Shown: positions 28,601-39,254, counted from the stretch's first letter. The stretch is 64,000 nucleotides of DNA from Pseudohalocynthiibacter aestuariivivens (GCF_018457175.1 NZ_JAGFNU010000002.1:310001-374000), one strand, 5' to 3'. The notes: generated by a model from the letters alone, not told the origin. A program made the numbers and translations.

Positions 28601-29772
28601 TGATTACTGTCGCTGAGGCGCTTGAACGGGTCTTATCTCTTTTTGAACCGCTTGAACCTGAAATCGTACCATTGGCAGCAACCTGTGGACGCGTTCTTGC
28701 CCAGCCGGTAACCGCAAACCGTAGTCAGCCGCCATTCGCAGCCTCGGCAATGGATGGTTACGCCCTTATGGGTGTTGAGGCAGAACCAGACGCAATGTTC
28801 AAAGTGATCGGGGAATCTGCGGCCGGACACGGATTTGACGGGGTCGTTAAAGCGGGTCAGGCAGTGCGTATTTTTACCGGCGCTCCGCTTCCAACCGGTG
28901 CGACGCGCGTCATCATTCAGGAAGATGTCAATCGAAGCGGTGATGTCATCACCTTGAAACACGAACTGGATCAGAAAGATTATATTCGCCCTGCCGGTGC
29001 TGATTTCAGCAAAGGTGATACAATCAAGGCGCCCCGTCTCATTTCGCCCAGCGATGTTGCCCTGTTTGCATCGATGAACCTTCCTGCTGTTCCTGTGGCA
29101 CGGCGACCTGTCGTAGCGCTGATTGCGACAGGTGATGAACTGGTCATGCCAGGCGATGTTCCAAATCAGGATCAGATCATCGCATCGAACAGTTTCGGGT
29201 TGAAAGCGTTGTTCGAACAGCACGGTGCTGAGGTTCGTATGCTTCCGATTGCAAGCGATACAGAAGGTTCGCTCCGCACAGCATTTGAATTGACCAAAGG
29301 TGCTGATCTTATCGTCACAATCGGTGGAGCCTCGGTCGGTGACCACGATCTTGTTGGGAAAGTTGCAACCGATCTTGGAATGGAACGCGCATTTTACAAG
29401 GTGGCCATGCGCCCCGGAAAACCCCTGATGGCGGGTAAACTTTCTCGCACCCCAATGGTTGGCTTGCCGGGAAACCCGGTTTCGTCAATGGTTTGTGGTC
29501 ATATCTTCATCTTACCAGCTTTGCGCAAACTACAGGGGCTTCCGGAACAACCCGCAGCATTGTTAAAAGCAGAGCTCGCCGCGCCTTTGGGCCAAAACGG
29601 CCCTCGGGAACATTATATGCGTGCCAAGGTAAGTGACGGAGAAATCACCGCTTTTGCGCGTCAGGACAGTTCCCTGCTAACAGTTCTGGCAGACGCCAAT
29701 GCGCTTTTGGTACGTGAACCCCATGATCCGGCAAAAGAAGTTGGAGCAATGGTCAGCTACCTGCTGCTCTAG
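28600..29772 (+). CDS. moeA: molybdopterin molybdenumtransferase
   Basis: The 390-residue protein inserts molybdenum into molybdopterin. Seen: FAASAMDGYALMG near residue 46, TGAPLPTGATRVIIQED, the MoCF-binding core (VALIATGDELV, TIGGASVGDHDLV, MRPGKPLMAG, GLPGNPVSSMV) and the C-terminal domain. It is the last gene of the trpGDC-moaC-moeA run. Confidence 0.97.
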   Translation: MITVAEALERVLSLFEPLEPEIVPLAATCGRVLAQPVTANRSQPPFAASAMDGYALMGVEAEPDAMFKVIGESAAGHGFDGVVKAGQAVRIFTGAPLPTGATRVIIQEDVNRSGDVITLKHELDQKDYIRPAGADFSKGDTIKAPRLISPSDVALFASMNLPAVPVARRPVVALIATGDELVMPGDVPNQDQIIASNSFGLKALFEQHGAEVRMLPIASDTEGSLRTAFELTKGADLIVTIGGASVGDHDLVGKVATDLGMERAFYKVAMRPGKPLMAGKLSRTPMVGLPGNPVSSMVCGHIFILPALRKLQGLPEQPAALLKAELAAPLGQNGPREHYMRAKVSDGEITAFARQDSSLLTVLADANALLVREPHDPAKEVGAMVSYLLL

Positions 29773-29805
29773 CGTATTTCCATTAGAAATGTTGACACAA
29801 AAAGG

Positions 29806-29844
29806 GAACATGGGTAGAACATGTCCTGAACACCCATGAGGAAC
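29806..29844. promoter_or_regulatory. LexA operator cluster upstream of lexA
   Basis: GAAC occurs at 29806-29809, 29817-29820 and 29828-29831, giving two overlapping GAAC-N7-GAAC sites, the LexA box of alphaproteobacteria. A fourth GAAC lies at 29841-29844 with a spacing of nine. The cluster ends 30 bp before the lexA start and would give SOS autoregulation. Confidence 0.88.
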
Positions 29845-29874
29845 ATGGGGTATTCGGGCGAGAGGATTATTGAG

Positions 29875-30564
29875 ATGCTTACCAAGAAGCAATTGGAATT
29901 GCTCAGTTTTATCAACAAGCGGGTACAGCGCGATGGCGTTCCACCTTCTTTTGACGAAATGAAAGAGGCGCTGGACCTCCGATCAAAGTCAGGTATTCAC
30001 CGTTTGATCACCGCGCTGGAAGAGCGTGGCTTTATCCGGCGACTTGCCCACCGTGCCCGTGCAATAGAAATCGTGAAACTGCCCGAAACTCTTGGCGGAA
30101 CAGGGTTTCAACCTCGGGTGATCGAAGGTGACAAACCTGAAGCGACACCCGCTTTGGCGATGCAAATTGAAAAAACACATGCCCTTGAGCTGCCCGTTTT
30201 AGGGCGTATTGCTGCAGGTGTCCCGATCGAAGCGATAAGCGAAGCGTCCCGCAGTGTTGCGGTCCCGGGCCAGATGCTAACAAGCAAAGACCCGCATTAC
30301 GCGCTTGAAGTCAAAGGCGACTCGATGATCGACGCCGGGATCAACGATGGTGATGTTGTCGTTATTCGGGAAACGAACACCGCTGATAATGGGGATATCA
30401 TTGTCGCGTTGATCGAAGGATATGAGGCGACTCTCAAAAGGTTCCGTCGCAAAGGTAATATGATCGCGCTTGAAGCGGCGAACCCAGCCTATGAAACGCG
30501 TGTGCTGCCGCAGAACCAGGTTAAAGTTCAGGGACGGCTCGTCGGATTGATCCGCACCTACTAG
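29875..30564 (+). CDS. lexA: SOS repressor LexA
   Basis: This 229-residue protein is the self-cleaving SOS repressor. It has an N-terminal winged helix ([20 protein letters not shown] onward, [21 protein letters not shown] is the recognition region), the Ala-Gly cleavage site in [11 protein letters not shown], catalytic Ser in GDSMIDAGI and catalytic Lys in [10 protein letters not shown]. The chosen ATG follows a GAGAGGA site; an ORF extension 13 codons upstream would run into the operator. Operators are at 29806-29844. Confidence 0.96.
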   Translation: MLTKKQLELLSFINKRVQRDGVPPSFDEMKEALDLRSKSGIHRLITALEERGFIRRLAHRARAIEIVKLPETLGGTGFQPRVIEGDKPEATPALAMQIEKTHALELPVLGRIAAGVPIEAISEASRSVAVPGQMLTSKDPHYALEVKGDSMIDAGINDGDVVVIRETNTADNGDIIVALIEGYEATLKRFRRKGNMIALEAANPAYETRVLPQNQVKVQGRLVGLIRTY

Positions 30565-30569
30565 GCACA

Positions 30570-32609
30570 TCAACGCCGGGTCCAAAGCCTGTTTCCAGCG
30601 CGTTCTGCTGCCGTGACGCGCCTTACGCCAGTCGGCTCTACATAAATCGCAATGCTGCCGTTCTGAGCAAAGTAACCCGCATCCAGAAATTCGCAATCTC
30701 CGCCCGGCTTTTCCTGGGCAATCATGGTTATTACCCATCGACCGCCAGAGCATGCGCTTTCAATATGCGGTGTTGCCGCTTTACCAGGGAGATGAAGAAA
30801 CGCCACACCGCCAAGCGTAAAGCGTGTCCCATTCTCAGAAAATTCAAAACCTCTACGCGCATATGCCGCGTCCTGATCTGCGGCGTCGCCATCATTCTCA
30901 AGCCAGCTTAGCGTAGTAAAACCGTCGCCTCGCGGCTTGTTCAGTGCGCGCCCCTGATCGGTCATCAGCCCAATCAAGCCACCCGTCTCTGATATTAACA
31001 ACTGAGGTCGTTCAGTTTCTGCCCAAAGGAAAAAGCCAGCGGCAAGGCCCAAAATTCCGAGCAAGCGCGGCTTTCCAGCCCACAGAACCAGAAACAATGC
31101 ACCAAGTACAATGAGCGGCAGAACGATAGGGTCCGGCGTTACGATTTGAATGGCCGCGCCTTCCAGATTTGCCACCCAATCCGCGACAGCAAGAATCCAC
31201 TTTATCCCAAGCCGCATGACGACAAGGCCAACCCAACTAAGCCCAAATGGCGTTAGCAGCAACGCAACAACCGCAGACGGGATCACAACACTACCCATCA
31301 TCGGAACCGTAAGCAGATTGGCGAGCAGCCCATACTGCGCAATTTGGTTGAAATGCGCGGCCGCAATTGGCGCGGTTGCAACGCCAGCAACGGCCGAGGA
31401 CACAAGCAACGCCAGAACAGGACGCAACGCTTTTGGAATCTTCCAAGTCTGCCAGTTCTGTAGTGTTCCAAAAACAGCGACCAGCGCGGTTGTCGCGGCA
31501 AATGACATTTGGAAACCCGGGCCAATCAGGCTTTGGGGATACAGAACCAGCACGATCATCGCTGCAACGGCCACAGCCCGCAACGTCAGCGCACGCCTGT
31601 CAAAACAAACGGCAGTCAACATAACCGCGACCATAATGTAGGCGCGCACCGTTGCAATACTTCCGCCCGAAAGCAAAAGATACCCTGTCGCAACGCAAAG
31701 TGCCGCGACCGCCGAGATTTTCTTGACCAGCAGCCGCAGCGCTAAGAATGGTAACGGTGCCAACCCATACCGTAGGAACGCAAATACAAAAGCCGTAAGC
31801 AAACCCATGTGAAGCCTCGATATCGCGAGCAGATGTGCAAGGTTCGAGCGGCGCAGGTTCTCCATCGTTTCGGTGCTGATAGCACTTCGGTCCCCGGTCA
31901 TGATCGCAGCCGCGAACGCGCCCGCCTCACCTGGAACCGCGTTCTGGATGGCGTGCGAATAGTCTTGCCGAAGCTTTCTGATCTTCAGTGCGGCATTCCC
32001 GGGCGTCGGCGGGCTAAGAACCAGAACTGGGCTGCGCGTGTATCCCACCGCACCAAGGCGCTCGAACCACGCCTTGCGTCGAAAGTCAAAACCACCCGGC
32101 TCTGCCGGACCCTGTGGTGGCGAAAGATGCCCCGTCAAAATGACTGTTGCGCCAATTTCGCCAAGAAAGATGCTGTTTCTGTCATGGAGCGATACACGCA
32201 CCCGGTGCGGGGTATGCGTTACGTTTTCCAGAACAACATGATCGAGTGTTATCCGTAACTTATTGCTTTGTGATCGGTCGATGTTAACGACCCGGCCCTC
32301 AATCGGTCCGTAATACCGAAATCCAAGTTTTGGTGCGTCTGCTCTGTGGGCGTGAACCCCCGCCACAACCACACCGGCAAGTATCAACGCAAGGCTGAGG
32401 ATTACGGGGGACATTTCTTCGTTTGACAGGCGCGCCAGGCCCAGCAAAAACAGGACCCCGAGGGTGAGCAAAAGAAAGGCGATACCCTGTGGCTCTTCTG
32501 ACAAACCAAAGTAAGTACCAATTCCAACACCCAGACAAACCGGGGTCCAGGGAAACAAATACCCCCTTTGCGTCGCCAACAGATGAAAGGGGTTGAGAAC
32601 GCGGCGCAC
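30570..32609 (-). CDS. comEC: ComEC/Rec2 family DNA-uptake channel protein, without a metallo-beta-lactamase domain
   Basis: The 679-residue protein has N-terminal helices, a DUF4131-like OB domain (about 105-190), and the Competence membrane domain with the core segment LLAISRLHMGLLTAFVFAF (family: ...SGLHxxL...; Ser-Arg-Leu-His here). The C-terminal about 140 residues are soluble and lack the HxHxDH metal motif of full-length ComEC. Such truncation is common in alphaproteobacteria. It is predicted to move single-stranded DNA across the inner membrane. It converges with lexA (5 bp) and is divergent from gltX. Confidence 0.88.
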   Translation of the reverse strand: MRRVLNPFHLLATQRGYLFPWTPVCLGVGIGTYFGLSEEPQGIAFLLLTLGVLFLLGLARLSNEEMSPVILSLALILAGVVVAGVHAHRADAPKLGFRYYGPIEGRVVNIDRSQSNKLRITLDHVVLENVTHTPHRVRVSLHDRNSIFLGEIGATVILTGHLSPPQGPAEPGGFDFRRKAWFERLGAVGYTRSPVLVLSPPTPGNAALKIRKLRQDYSHAIQNAVPGEAGAFAAAIMTGDRSAISTETMENLRRSNLAHLLAISRLHMGLLTAFVFAFLRYGLAPLPFLALRLLVKKISAVAALCVATGYLLLSGGSIATVRAYIMVAVMLTAVCFDRRALTLRAVAVAAMIVLVLYPQSLIGPGFQMSFAATTALVAVFGTLQNWQTWKIPKALRPVLALLVSSAVAGVATAPIAAAHFNQIAQYGLLANLLTVPMMGSVVIPSAVVALLLTPFGLSWVGLVVMRLGIKWILAVADWVANLEGAAIQIVTPDPIVLPLIVLGALFLVLWAGKPRLLGILGLAAGFFLWAETERPQLLISETGGLIGLMTDQGRALNKPRGDGFTTLSWLENDGDAADQDAAYARRGFEFSENGTRFTLGGVAFLHLPGKAATPHIESACSGGRWVITMIAQEKPGGDCEFLDAGYFAQNGSIAIYVEPTGVRRVTAAERAGNRLWTRR

Positions 32610-32686
32610 CCTTGTCCTAAGCCTCCGGTCTCACTAAAACAGCCTGAACGCTAATCTCCTTTTGGTTTCCAGAAAGTTAACGCCCA

Positions 32687-34102
32687 ATGTCAGAGCGCCC
32701 AGTCGTTACCCGTTTTGCCCCGTCGCCCACTGGATCTTTGCATATCGGTGGTGCGCGAACGGCGTTGTTTAACTGGCTATATGCGCGTGGTCGCGGCGGA
32801 AAGTTTCTGCTTCGCATAGAAGATACTGATCGGGCACGCTCTACCCCAGAAGCAACCGCAGCAATCTTACATGGGCTGGAATGGCTTGGGCTGGATTATG
32901 ACGGTGAAGCCGTTAGCCAATTTGAATGCGCAGACCGCCACGCCGAAGTTGCACATGCGATGCTTGCCTCCGGCCATGCTTACAAGTGTTTTTCTACCCA
33001 GGAAGAAATCGCTGCCTTTCGTGAACAGGCAAAAGCAGCAGGGACATCAACGCTGTTTCAAAGCCCGTGGCGGGACGCAGATCCATCAACGCACCCGGAT
33101 GCGCCATTTGTCATTCGCGTCAAAGCGCCCCGCGAAGGGGAAACCGTGATCGATGATCGGGTGCAGGGCCGTGTCACTTTTCGAAACAGCACACTCGACG
33201 ACATGATTTGTTTACGTTCAGATGGCACACCGACCTACATGCTGGCAGTTGTTGTTGATGATCACGACATGGGAGTGACCCATATCATACGCGGGGATGA
33301 TCACCTGGCTAACGCTGCGCGTCAGACGATGGTCTACAATGCGATGGGGTGGGATGTGCCTGTCTGGGCGCATATCCCGCTTATTCACGGTGCCGATGGC
33401 AAGAAACTCTCAAAACGCCACGGCGCACTAGGTGTCGGAGAGTATCAGGCGATGGGGTATTCTGCCGCTGGCATGCGCAACTATCTGGCGCGCCTTGGCT
33501 GGAGCCATGGGGATGACGAGTTTTTCACAGACGAACAGGCAATATCCTGGTTCAATCTGGAGGGAATTGGCAAATCCCCTGCCCGCTTTGATTTCAAAAA
33601 ACTTGAAAATCTTTCAGGTCAGCACATCGCAAAAACAGAAAATGCTGCACTGCTGCATGAAATCGCCTCTTATTTGGACGCAAAAGAAGAGCAACCGCTC
33701 ACAGCGGATCAAATGACTGCGCTCAGTCGTGCATTATACTGTGTAAAGGAAAGGGCCAAAACCTTTGGCGAACTCATTGATAAAGCTCATTTTGTTTTAG
33801 GATCACGTCCGTTTATCCCCGATGAAAAAGCACAGAAATCGCTTGATAATGTATCCCATAGTATACTGTTTGAATTGACGCCGCAGCTGCAAAATGCTAC
33901 ATGGTCCCGAGACGACTTGGAAGCCGCAGTGACGCATACCGCTGAGCAGCATGACCTTACACTTGGAAAGCTAGCAGCCCCTCTTCGGGCGGTACTAACC
34001 GGAAGGGCTGTGTCGCCGAGCGTTTTCGATATTATGCTCGTGATAGGGCGCGAAGAAACCCTTGCGCGGTTGCAAGACGCGATAAGCGCAAAAGCGCACT
34101 AA
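32687..34102 (+). CDS. gltX: glutamyl-tRNA synthetase
   Basis: This 471-residue class I synthetase has the HIGH-type motif in [19 protein letters not shown] (residues 10-28; HIGG) and the KMSKS-type motif as [10 protein letters not shown] (about 243-252). The anticodon-binding domain follows. The length is normal. Divergent from comEC with 77 bp between starts; gltA follows after 56 bp. Confidence 0.97.
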   Translation: MSERPVVTRFAPSPTGSLHIGGARTALFNWLYARGRGGKFLLRIEDTDRARSTPEATAAILHGLEWLGLDYDGEAVSQFECADRHAEVAHAMLASGHAYKCFSTQEEIAAFREQAKAAGTSTLFQSPWRDADPSTHPDAPFVIRVKAPREGETVIDDRVQGRVTFRNSTLDDMICLRSDGTPTYMLAVVVDDHDMGVTHIIRGDDHLANAARQTMVYNAMGWDVPVWAHIPLIHGADGKKLSKRHGALGVGEYQAMGYSAAGMRNYLARLGWSHGDDEFFTDEQAISWFNLEGIGKSPARFDFKKLENLSGQHIAKTENAALLHEIASYLDAKEEQPLTADQMTALSRALYCVKERAKTFGELIDKAHFVLGSRPFIPDEKAQKSLDNVSHSILFELTPQLQNATWSRDDLEAAVTHTAEQHDLTLGKLAAPLRAVLTGRAVSPSVFDIMLVIGREETLARLQDAISAKAH

Positions 34103-34158
34103 ATGATAAACAAAGAGCCCACCCGATCCGCGGTCTGGGCGATATGAGAGGGAATTAC

Positions 34159-35454
34159 ATGGCCGAAAATAAGAAAACCGCAACGCTGAGTTTCGGCGAC
34201 AAGACATTAGAATTACCGATCTATTCCCCCACTGCCGGACCAGATGTAATCGACATTCGCAAGCTCTATGCGCAGGGCAATGTTTTCACCTATGATCCTG
34301 GCTTCACCTCGACCGCGTCTTGCGATTCAACAATTACCTTCATCGATGGTGACAAAGGTGAACTGCTGCACCGCGGATATCCTATCGATCAGCTTGCAGA
34401 AAAATCGCATTACCTAGAGGTCTGTTATCTGCTGCTCTACGGCGAACTGCCAACCGCCGACGAGCTTGAAGATTTTGAGGCACGCGTCACCAACCACACG
34501 ATGGTGCACGAACAGATGCACAATTTTTTCCGTGGGTTCCGGCGCGATGCGCATCCAATGGCGACAATGGTCGGGGTCGTTGGCGCGATGTCTGCCTTTT
34601 ACCATGACTCAACCGATATCAACGACGAGTATCAACGCGAAGTTGCCTCAGTCCGGATGATCGCAAAACTGCCGACAATTGCGGCGATGGCTTTTAAATA
34701 CTCGATTGGACAACCCTTTGTTTATCCGCGCAACGACCTGGACTATGCGTCAAACTTCCTGCGGATGTGTTTTTCCGTTCCGGCGGAAGACTATGAAGTA
34801 GATCCGATCCTGGCGCGCGCAATGGACCGGATTTTCACACTGCACGCCGACCACGAGCAAAACGCATCGACCTCTACAGTGCGTCTGGCCGGGTCTTCGG
34901 GCGCGAACCCATTTGCCTGTATTGCTGCTGGTATCGCATGTCTCTGGGGGCCAGCGCACGGTGGCGCAAACCAGGCATGTCTTGAAATGTTAAGGAATAT
35001 TGGCACAGTTGACCGCATTCCGGAATTTATCGCGCGGGCAAAAGACAAGAATGATCCGTTCCGCCTAATGGGCTTTGGTCACCGGGTTTACAAAAACTTT
35101 GACCCGCGCGCCAAAGTGCTAAAACAATCCGCTGACGAAGTTTTGGAGCTTCTAGGTGTTGAAAACAACGAGACGCTGAAAGTCGCGAAGGAACTGGAAA
35201 AGATTGCATTGGAAGACAGCTATTTCGCCGAGAAAAAGCTCTACCCCAACGTTGATTTCTATTCTGGCATTATTCTGGATGCGATGGGTTTCCCCACTTC
35301 GATGTTCACGCCAATTTTCGCTTTGTCGCGCACCGTTGGCTGGATTTCGCAGTGGAAAGAAATGCTTGGCGATCCACAACTGAAGATCGGCCGGCCACGC
35401 CAGCTTTATCTTGGCGACACAAAGCGTAATTATGTGGATGTCGAAGAACGTTGA
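34159..35454 (+). CDS. gltA: citrate synthase
   Basis: The 431-residue protein condenses acetyl-CoA and oxaloacetate. GAGAGGG lies before the chosen ATG. Key residues: catalytic His in [12 protein letters not shown] (about 265) and in [15 protein letters not shown] (about 306), and catalytic Asp in [17 protein letters not shown] (about 363). It has the length and sequence type of the hexameric Gram-negative citrate synthases. A terminator follows at once. Confidence 0.97.
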   Translation: MAENKKTATLSFGDKTLELPIYSPTAGPDVIDIRKLYAQGNVFTYDPGFTSTASCDSTITFIDGDKGELLHRGYPIDQLAEKSHYLEVCYLLLYGELPTADELEDFEARVTNHTMVHEQMHNFFRGFRRDAHPMATMVGVVGAMSAFYHDSTDINDEYQREVASVRMIAKLPTIAAMAFKYSIGQPFVYPRNDLDYASNFLRMCFSVPAEDYEVDPILARAMDRIFTLHADHEQNASTSTVRLAGSSGANPFACIAAGIACLWGPAHGGANQACLEMLRNIGTVDRIPEFIARAKDKNDPFRLMGFGHRVYKNFDPRAKVLKQSADEVLELLGVENNETLKVAKELEKIALEDSYFAEKKLYPNVDFYSGIILDAMGFPTSMFTPIFALSRTVGWISQWKEMLGDPQLKIGRPRQLYLGDTKRNYVDVEER

Positions 35455-35461
35455 TAGAACA

Positions 35462-35490
35462 AAGGCCGCCTTTCTGGCGGCCTTTTCATT
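35462..35490 (+). terminator. terminator of gltA
   Basis: AAGGCCGCC, loop TTTCT, GGCGGCCTT, then TT-CATTTCT, starting 7 bp past the gltA stop. Confidence 0.88.
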
Positions 35491-35548
35491 TCTGTTTCTA
35501 TAAGTTTACAGATGACTCTGCGTTCCTTGCTATGCACCGAACCCGCTC

Positions 35549-35872
35549 CTAGGGGTGAAAAACGATCATGATAGCAATAGCGATTGGGGCCAACCCGATG
35601 GCAGCGAGATAGGTTCCGACAACCGGAAGCCGCATTTTTCGGGCAAACTGAACGGCGCCAGGATCTGGTATTTCCTCAAAACGCTTGAACAGAAGATACT
35701 TGTTTAACGGCCAGGCGCGAACCAAATCACCATTCCCCATCACTGTCGGGCATCCTGCATGGTGCCAAAGCTTTGGATGGTTTTTCCTTGAGCGCGTTAT
35801 AAATATCCACGATGTCAGGCTTTCGAGAACCACACAGAAAAAGAGTAGGCCTGCGAATGTCCAGAAAATCAT
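35549..35872 (-). CDS. hypothetical small membrane protein
   Basis: This 107-residue protein has two predicted helices, at 3-26 (FWTFAGLLFFCVVLESLTSW) and 85-104 (GTYLAAIGLAPIAIAIMIV). The loop between contains LWHHAGCPTVMGNGDLVRAW. It is not a family I can name. AGGAAG is 14 bases before the ATG. It is the last of the minus-strand run ccmF-ccmH-enoyl-CoA hydratase, 50 bp after the latter. Confidence 0.6.
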   Translation of the reverse strand: MIFWTFAGLLFFCVVLESLTSWIFITRSRKNHPKLWHHAGCPTVMGNGDLVRAWPLNKYLLFKRFEEIPDPGAVQFARKMRLPVVGTYLAAIGLAPIAIAIMIVFHP

Positions 35873-35922
35873 TTTAAAACCCGTTTTCTTCCTGGCTCAT
35901 TCTTTCAGTGACCGACCGATTT

Positions 35923-36699
35923 TCAACGCCCTTCGTAGCGTGCTGGCCGTTTTTCCAGAAATGCGAGAACACCTTCCTTGAAATCCCGGGTCTCACCGCA
36001 TTCCCCTTGCAAATGCGCCTCAAGAGCCAGTTGTTCATCAAGGTTGTTGTCAAATGACCCGCGGATTGCCTTTTTAGCGTTTGAGTAGGCCACAGTTGGC
36101 CCCGCCGCGAGCTTTGCAGCGCGCCCATACCAATGATCTGCAAACTCTTCGTCTGACACCGCTTCCCAGATCATGCCCCAGTCACTGGCCTGACGTGCTG
36201 TAACCGGCTCTGCAAATAGTGCGGCACCCATTGCCTTGGCGGAACCCATCTGACGCGGCAACCAATATGTGCCACCAGCATCCGGGATAAGCCCGATCCG
36301 TGCAAAGGCCTGTAGGAATACAGCGCTTTCCGTTGCGATGACCACATCACAGGCCAAGGCAAGATTGGCCCCTGCCCCTGCCGCCGCACCGTTTACGGCG
36401 GCGATCGTGGGAATCGCGCAGTCAAAGATCGCCTTTAGCATCGGTACATATTCGTCCCTCAAGGTCCGTTCCAAATCGATATTGGCCGCGCTTCCACCAT
36501 CGCCAAGATCCTGGCCGGAACAAAAGGCGCGTCCCTTGCCGGTCATCACAAGCACCCGCGCATTTTTTTCCGCCTCTTTCACCGCATGGGTAATTTCCGC
36601 ACGCATTTGCGTGTTCAGCGCATTCATGACGTCGGGTCGATTGAGAGTCAGCACAGCCAGATCATCACGCACTGTCAGACGAATGGTTTGGTAATTCAT
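35923..36699 (-). CDS. enoyl-CoA hydratase/isomerase family protein
   Basis: The 258-residue crotonase-fold protein has oxyanion-hole segments GKGRAFCSGQDLGD (about 55-68) and AVNGAAAGAGANLALACD (about 100-117), and the catalytic-Glu region EPVTARQASDWGMIWEAVS. The arrangement FCSGQDL with AGAGANLALACD is like PaaG-type 1,2-epoxyphenylacetyl-CoA isomerases, but no paa genes are nearby. The ATG is preferred over a TTG two codons earlier because GGAGA sits six bases upstream of it. Confidence 0.88.
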   Translation of the reverse strand: MNYQTIRLTVRDDLAVLTLNRPDVMNALNTQMRAEITHAVKEAEKNARVLVMTGKGRAFCSGQDLGDGGSAANIDLERTLRDEYVPMLKAIFDCAIPTIAAVNGAAAGAGANLALACDVVIATESAVFLQAFARIGLIPDAGGTYWLPRQMGSAKAMGAALFAEPVTARQASDWGMIWEAVSDEEFADHWYGRAAKLAAGPTVAYSNAKKAIRGSFDNNLDEQLALEAHLQGECGETRDFKEGVLAFLEKRPARYEGR

Positions 36700-36765
36700 C
36701 AGCAATCTCCCATATCTGATTGGATTTATATCCAGACGTACGGCCCTAGAAACAGTTACCTGACG

Positions 36766-37212
36766 TCACTCTTCCAGTATTTCCCGTAACCGGGCTTCAT
36801 CTGCTTCTGACAGGGGGGCTTGCACCACTGTTTGACGCCTACGACGCAGATACAGGCCGCCTACGCCAAGCGACAAAAGAAGCATCACAGGGCCTGCAAT
36901 CCATAGAATAATATTTGCACCGTCACTTTTGGGGCGCATCAGGACAACATCACCATAACGCGCCAAAAAGAAATCAAGAACCTCTGTATCTGTGTTGCCG
37001 CCTGAAACAAGCTCCCGCACCATCAAGCGTGCGTCCCGCGCCCAATCGGCGTTAGAAGAGGCGATGCTTTCAGACTGGCACTGTACGCAACGGATTTCAT
37101 GATCAAGCGCTTGTGCACGTTCTTCCAAAACCGGATCAGCAAGCATCTCGTCTGGCTCCACAGCCCAGATCGGGCTCGCCAATAAGACCAATACAAGAAT
37201 GATCCGTTTCAT
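36766..37212 (-). CDS. ccmH: cytochrome c maturation protein CcmH
   Basis: The 148-residue protein has a signal peptide (MKRIILVLVLLASPIWA), the redox motif RCVQCQ (family LRCxxCQ, about residue 40), a helix at about 100-120 (IILWIAGPVMLLLSLGVGGLYL) and a basic/acidic tail. It reduces the apocytochrome c CXXCH thiols before heme ligation. Only four bases separate it from ccmF, so the two are co-transcribed. Confidence 0.95.
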   Translation of the reverse strand: MKRIILVLVLLASPIWAVEPDEMLADPVLEERAQALDHEIRCVQCQSESIASSNADWARDARLMVRELVSGGNTDTEVLDFFLARYGDVVLMRPKSDGANIILWIAGPVMLLLSLGVGGLYLRRRRQTVVQAPLSEADEARLREILEE

Positions 37213-37216
37213 ATAC

Positions 37217-39187
37217 CTACTCCGCCGCGACGGGTACCGCTGATTTGCGTGCCCCCGCAGCCACACGGTAGCGCCTGTCACTCAGGCTGAGAAAGCCACC
37301 AAGCGCCATGATAATTGCGCCAGCCCAGATCCAGTTTGCGAATGGCTTAATATAGGTTCGCACCGCATAGCCTCCGCCGTCCTGCACATCCCCAATCACC
37401 AGATAGATATCGCGCAGCACACCGTTGTCGATTGCAGCTTCTGTTGTTGGCATCGCCGCCACAGGATAAACTCGCTTTTCGGGGAATAGTGTTGAGACAT
37501 GCTTACCATTCCGAGTCACCGTCATTTCAGCCTGGGTGCTGAAATAATTCGGTCCCTGAACCTGCTCCACCTTTTCTAGTGTGATCTCATATTTCCCAAC
37601 GGTGAAACCCTCGCCAATATTCGCAACGCGAATGTCTTCGATATCCCAGGCTGTCAACGCCGCAATTCCAAAGATCGTGACTCCCATCCCGGCATGCGCC
37701 ACCGCTTTTCCCCAATCCGCACGCGGCAGTCTCGACATCCGTGCAAAACGCGCCCCAATCGCACCACGCCCGCTGCGCAGCCATAAATCCACGCAAGCAC
37801 CAGAGACCAACCAGACACCCAGGAAAATCCCAACCGGTGCCAGCATCGACCTTTCAGTCTGCATAACCCAGACCAAAGCACCAATAGCAAAAGACAGGGC
37901 CAGAATGCCCCATAGTTTTTGCATTGCGCGACCAATCAAGGCCCTCTTCCATGGCAAGATCGCACCAATCGGCATAACTACGGCAAGTGCTACTATAAAC
38001 GGTGTAAAAGCCAGATTGAAAAAGGGTGGGCCAACAGAAAGCGGGCGGTCAAACAAAAGCTCTGCCACCAAGGGCCAGATCGTTCCTACAAACACCACAA
38101 AGGCCGCAACGGCCAGCAGGATGTTGTTTAGCAGCAACGCACTTTCCCGGCTAACGACGGAGAAGACACCCTTCGCTTCCATGACACCCGCGCGCGCCGC
38201 GTAAAGGGTAAGCGCGCCCCCCATGAAAACACCCAGAATGATCAGAATAAAGACACCACGTTCCGGGTCATTCGCGAAAGCATGGACAGAGGTTAGAACG
38301 CCCGAACGTACGATGAATGTACCAATCAATGAAAAACCGAAGGCAAGGATCGCCAACAAAATCGTCCAGCTTTTTAAGCTTTCACGCTTTTCCACTACGA
38401 TCGCCGAATGCAACAGCGCCGCCGCGATCAGCCATGGCATGAAGCTCGCGTTTTCAACCGGGTCCCAGAACCAGAAACCGCCCCAACCCAGTTCATAATA
38501 TGCCCACCAACTGCCTAGCGCTATGCCGATGGTCAGAAAAACCCAGGCTGCAAGTGTCCAGGGACGCACCCAACGCGCCCAAGCGGCGTCAACACGGCCC
38601 TCGATAAGTGCCGCGACGGCAAAGCTAAAGGACATCGATAGCCCAACATAGCCGAGATACAGAAACGGTGGATGAAAGGCCAAACCAGGGTCTTGCAGCA
38701 GCGGGTTCAGATCCTGACCATTCATCGGTGGAACCGCAAGACGCATAAACGGGTTTGAGGTAAACAAGATGAACGCGAGGAACGCGACCCCAATTGATGA
38801 TTGCACCGCCAAAACCCGTGCTCGCAAACTTGGCGGAAGATTCCCTCCAAACCAAGCAGCACAAGCCCCGAATAGCGTCAGGATAAGCACCCAAAGAAGC
38901 ATTGACCCTTCGTGGTTCCCCCAAACGCCCGAAATTTTGTAAAGCAGCGGTTTTGCTGTGTGGGAATTTGAGACCACCAACAACAATGAAAAATCCGAAC
39001 TGACAAAAGCGTAGGTCAATGCAGCGAAGGAATATGCAATCAGCAAGAATTGAACCGTCGCAGCCGGTTCCGCCAGCGCCATCCAGCCTGACCATCCCTT
39101 TTGCGCCCCGATCATTGGAACAATCGTTTGCACGATAGCAACGGCGAAGGCGAGTATCAGTGCGAAATGGCCAAGTTCAATAAACAT
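37217..39187 (-). CDS. ccmF: heme lyase subunit CcmF
   Basis: This 656-residue polytopic protein carries the WWD heme-handling segment WGGFWFWDPVENASFMPW (about 222-239) and the CcmF_C domain. The start MFIELGHFALI matches the family; the 18-codon extension upstream does not. It joins heme (from CcmE) to apocytochrome c with CcmH. ccmE lies 1.3 kb upstream, separated from ccmF by two phage-type lysis genes. Confidence 0.95.
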   Translation of the reverse strand: MFIELGHFALILAFAVAIVQTIVPMIGAQKGWSGWMALAEPAATVQFLLIAYSFAALTYAFVSSDFSLLLVVSNSHTAKPLLYKISGVWGNHEGSMLLWVLILTLFGACAAWFGGNLPPSLRARVLAVQSSIGVAFLAFILFTSNPFMRLAVPPMNGQDLNPLLQDPGLAFHPPFLYLGYVGLSMSFSFAVAALIEGRVDAAWARWVRPWTLAAWVFLTIGIALGSWWAYYELGWGGFWFWDPVENASFMPWLIAAALLHSAIVVEKRESLKSWTILLAILAFGFSLIGTFIVRSGVLTSVHAFANDPERGVFILIILGVFMGGALTLYAARAGVMEAKGVFSVVSRESALLLNNILLAVAAFVVFVGTIWPLVAELLFDRPLSVGPPFFNLAFTPFIVALAVVMPIGAILPWKRALIGRAMQKLWGILALSFAIGALVWVMQTERSMLAPVGIFLGVWLVSGACVDLWLRSGRGAIGARFARMSRLPRADWGKAVAHAGMGVTIFGIAALTAWDIEDIRVANIGEGFTVGKYEITLEKVEQVQGPNYFSTQAEMTVTRNGKHVSTLFPEKRVYPVAAMPTTEAAIDNGVLRDIYLVIGDVQDGGGYAVRTYIKPFANWIWAGAIIMALGGFLSLSDRRYRVAAGARKSAVPVAAE

Positions 39188-39254
39188 GAGGCGATCATAG
39201 GCGGCTTTGACAGGCGGGCCAACCGAATTGCGCAACACCAAATGGCGCGAAATG

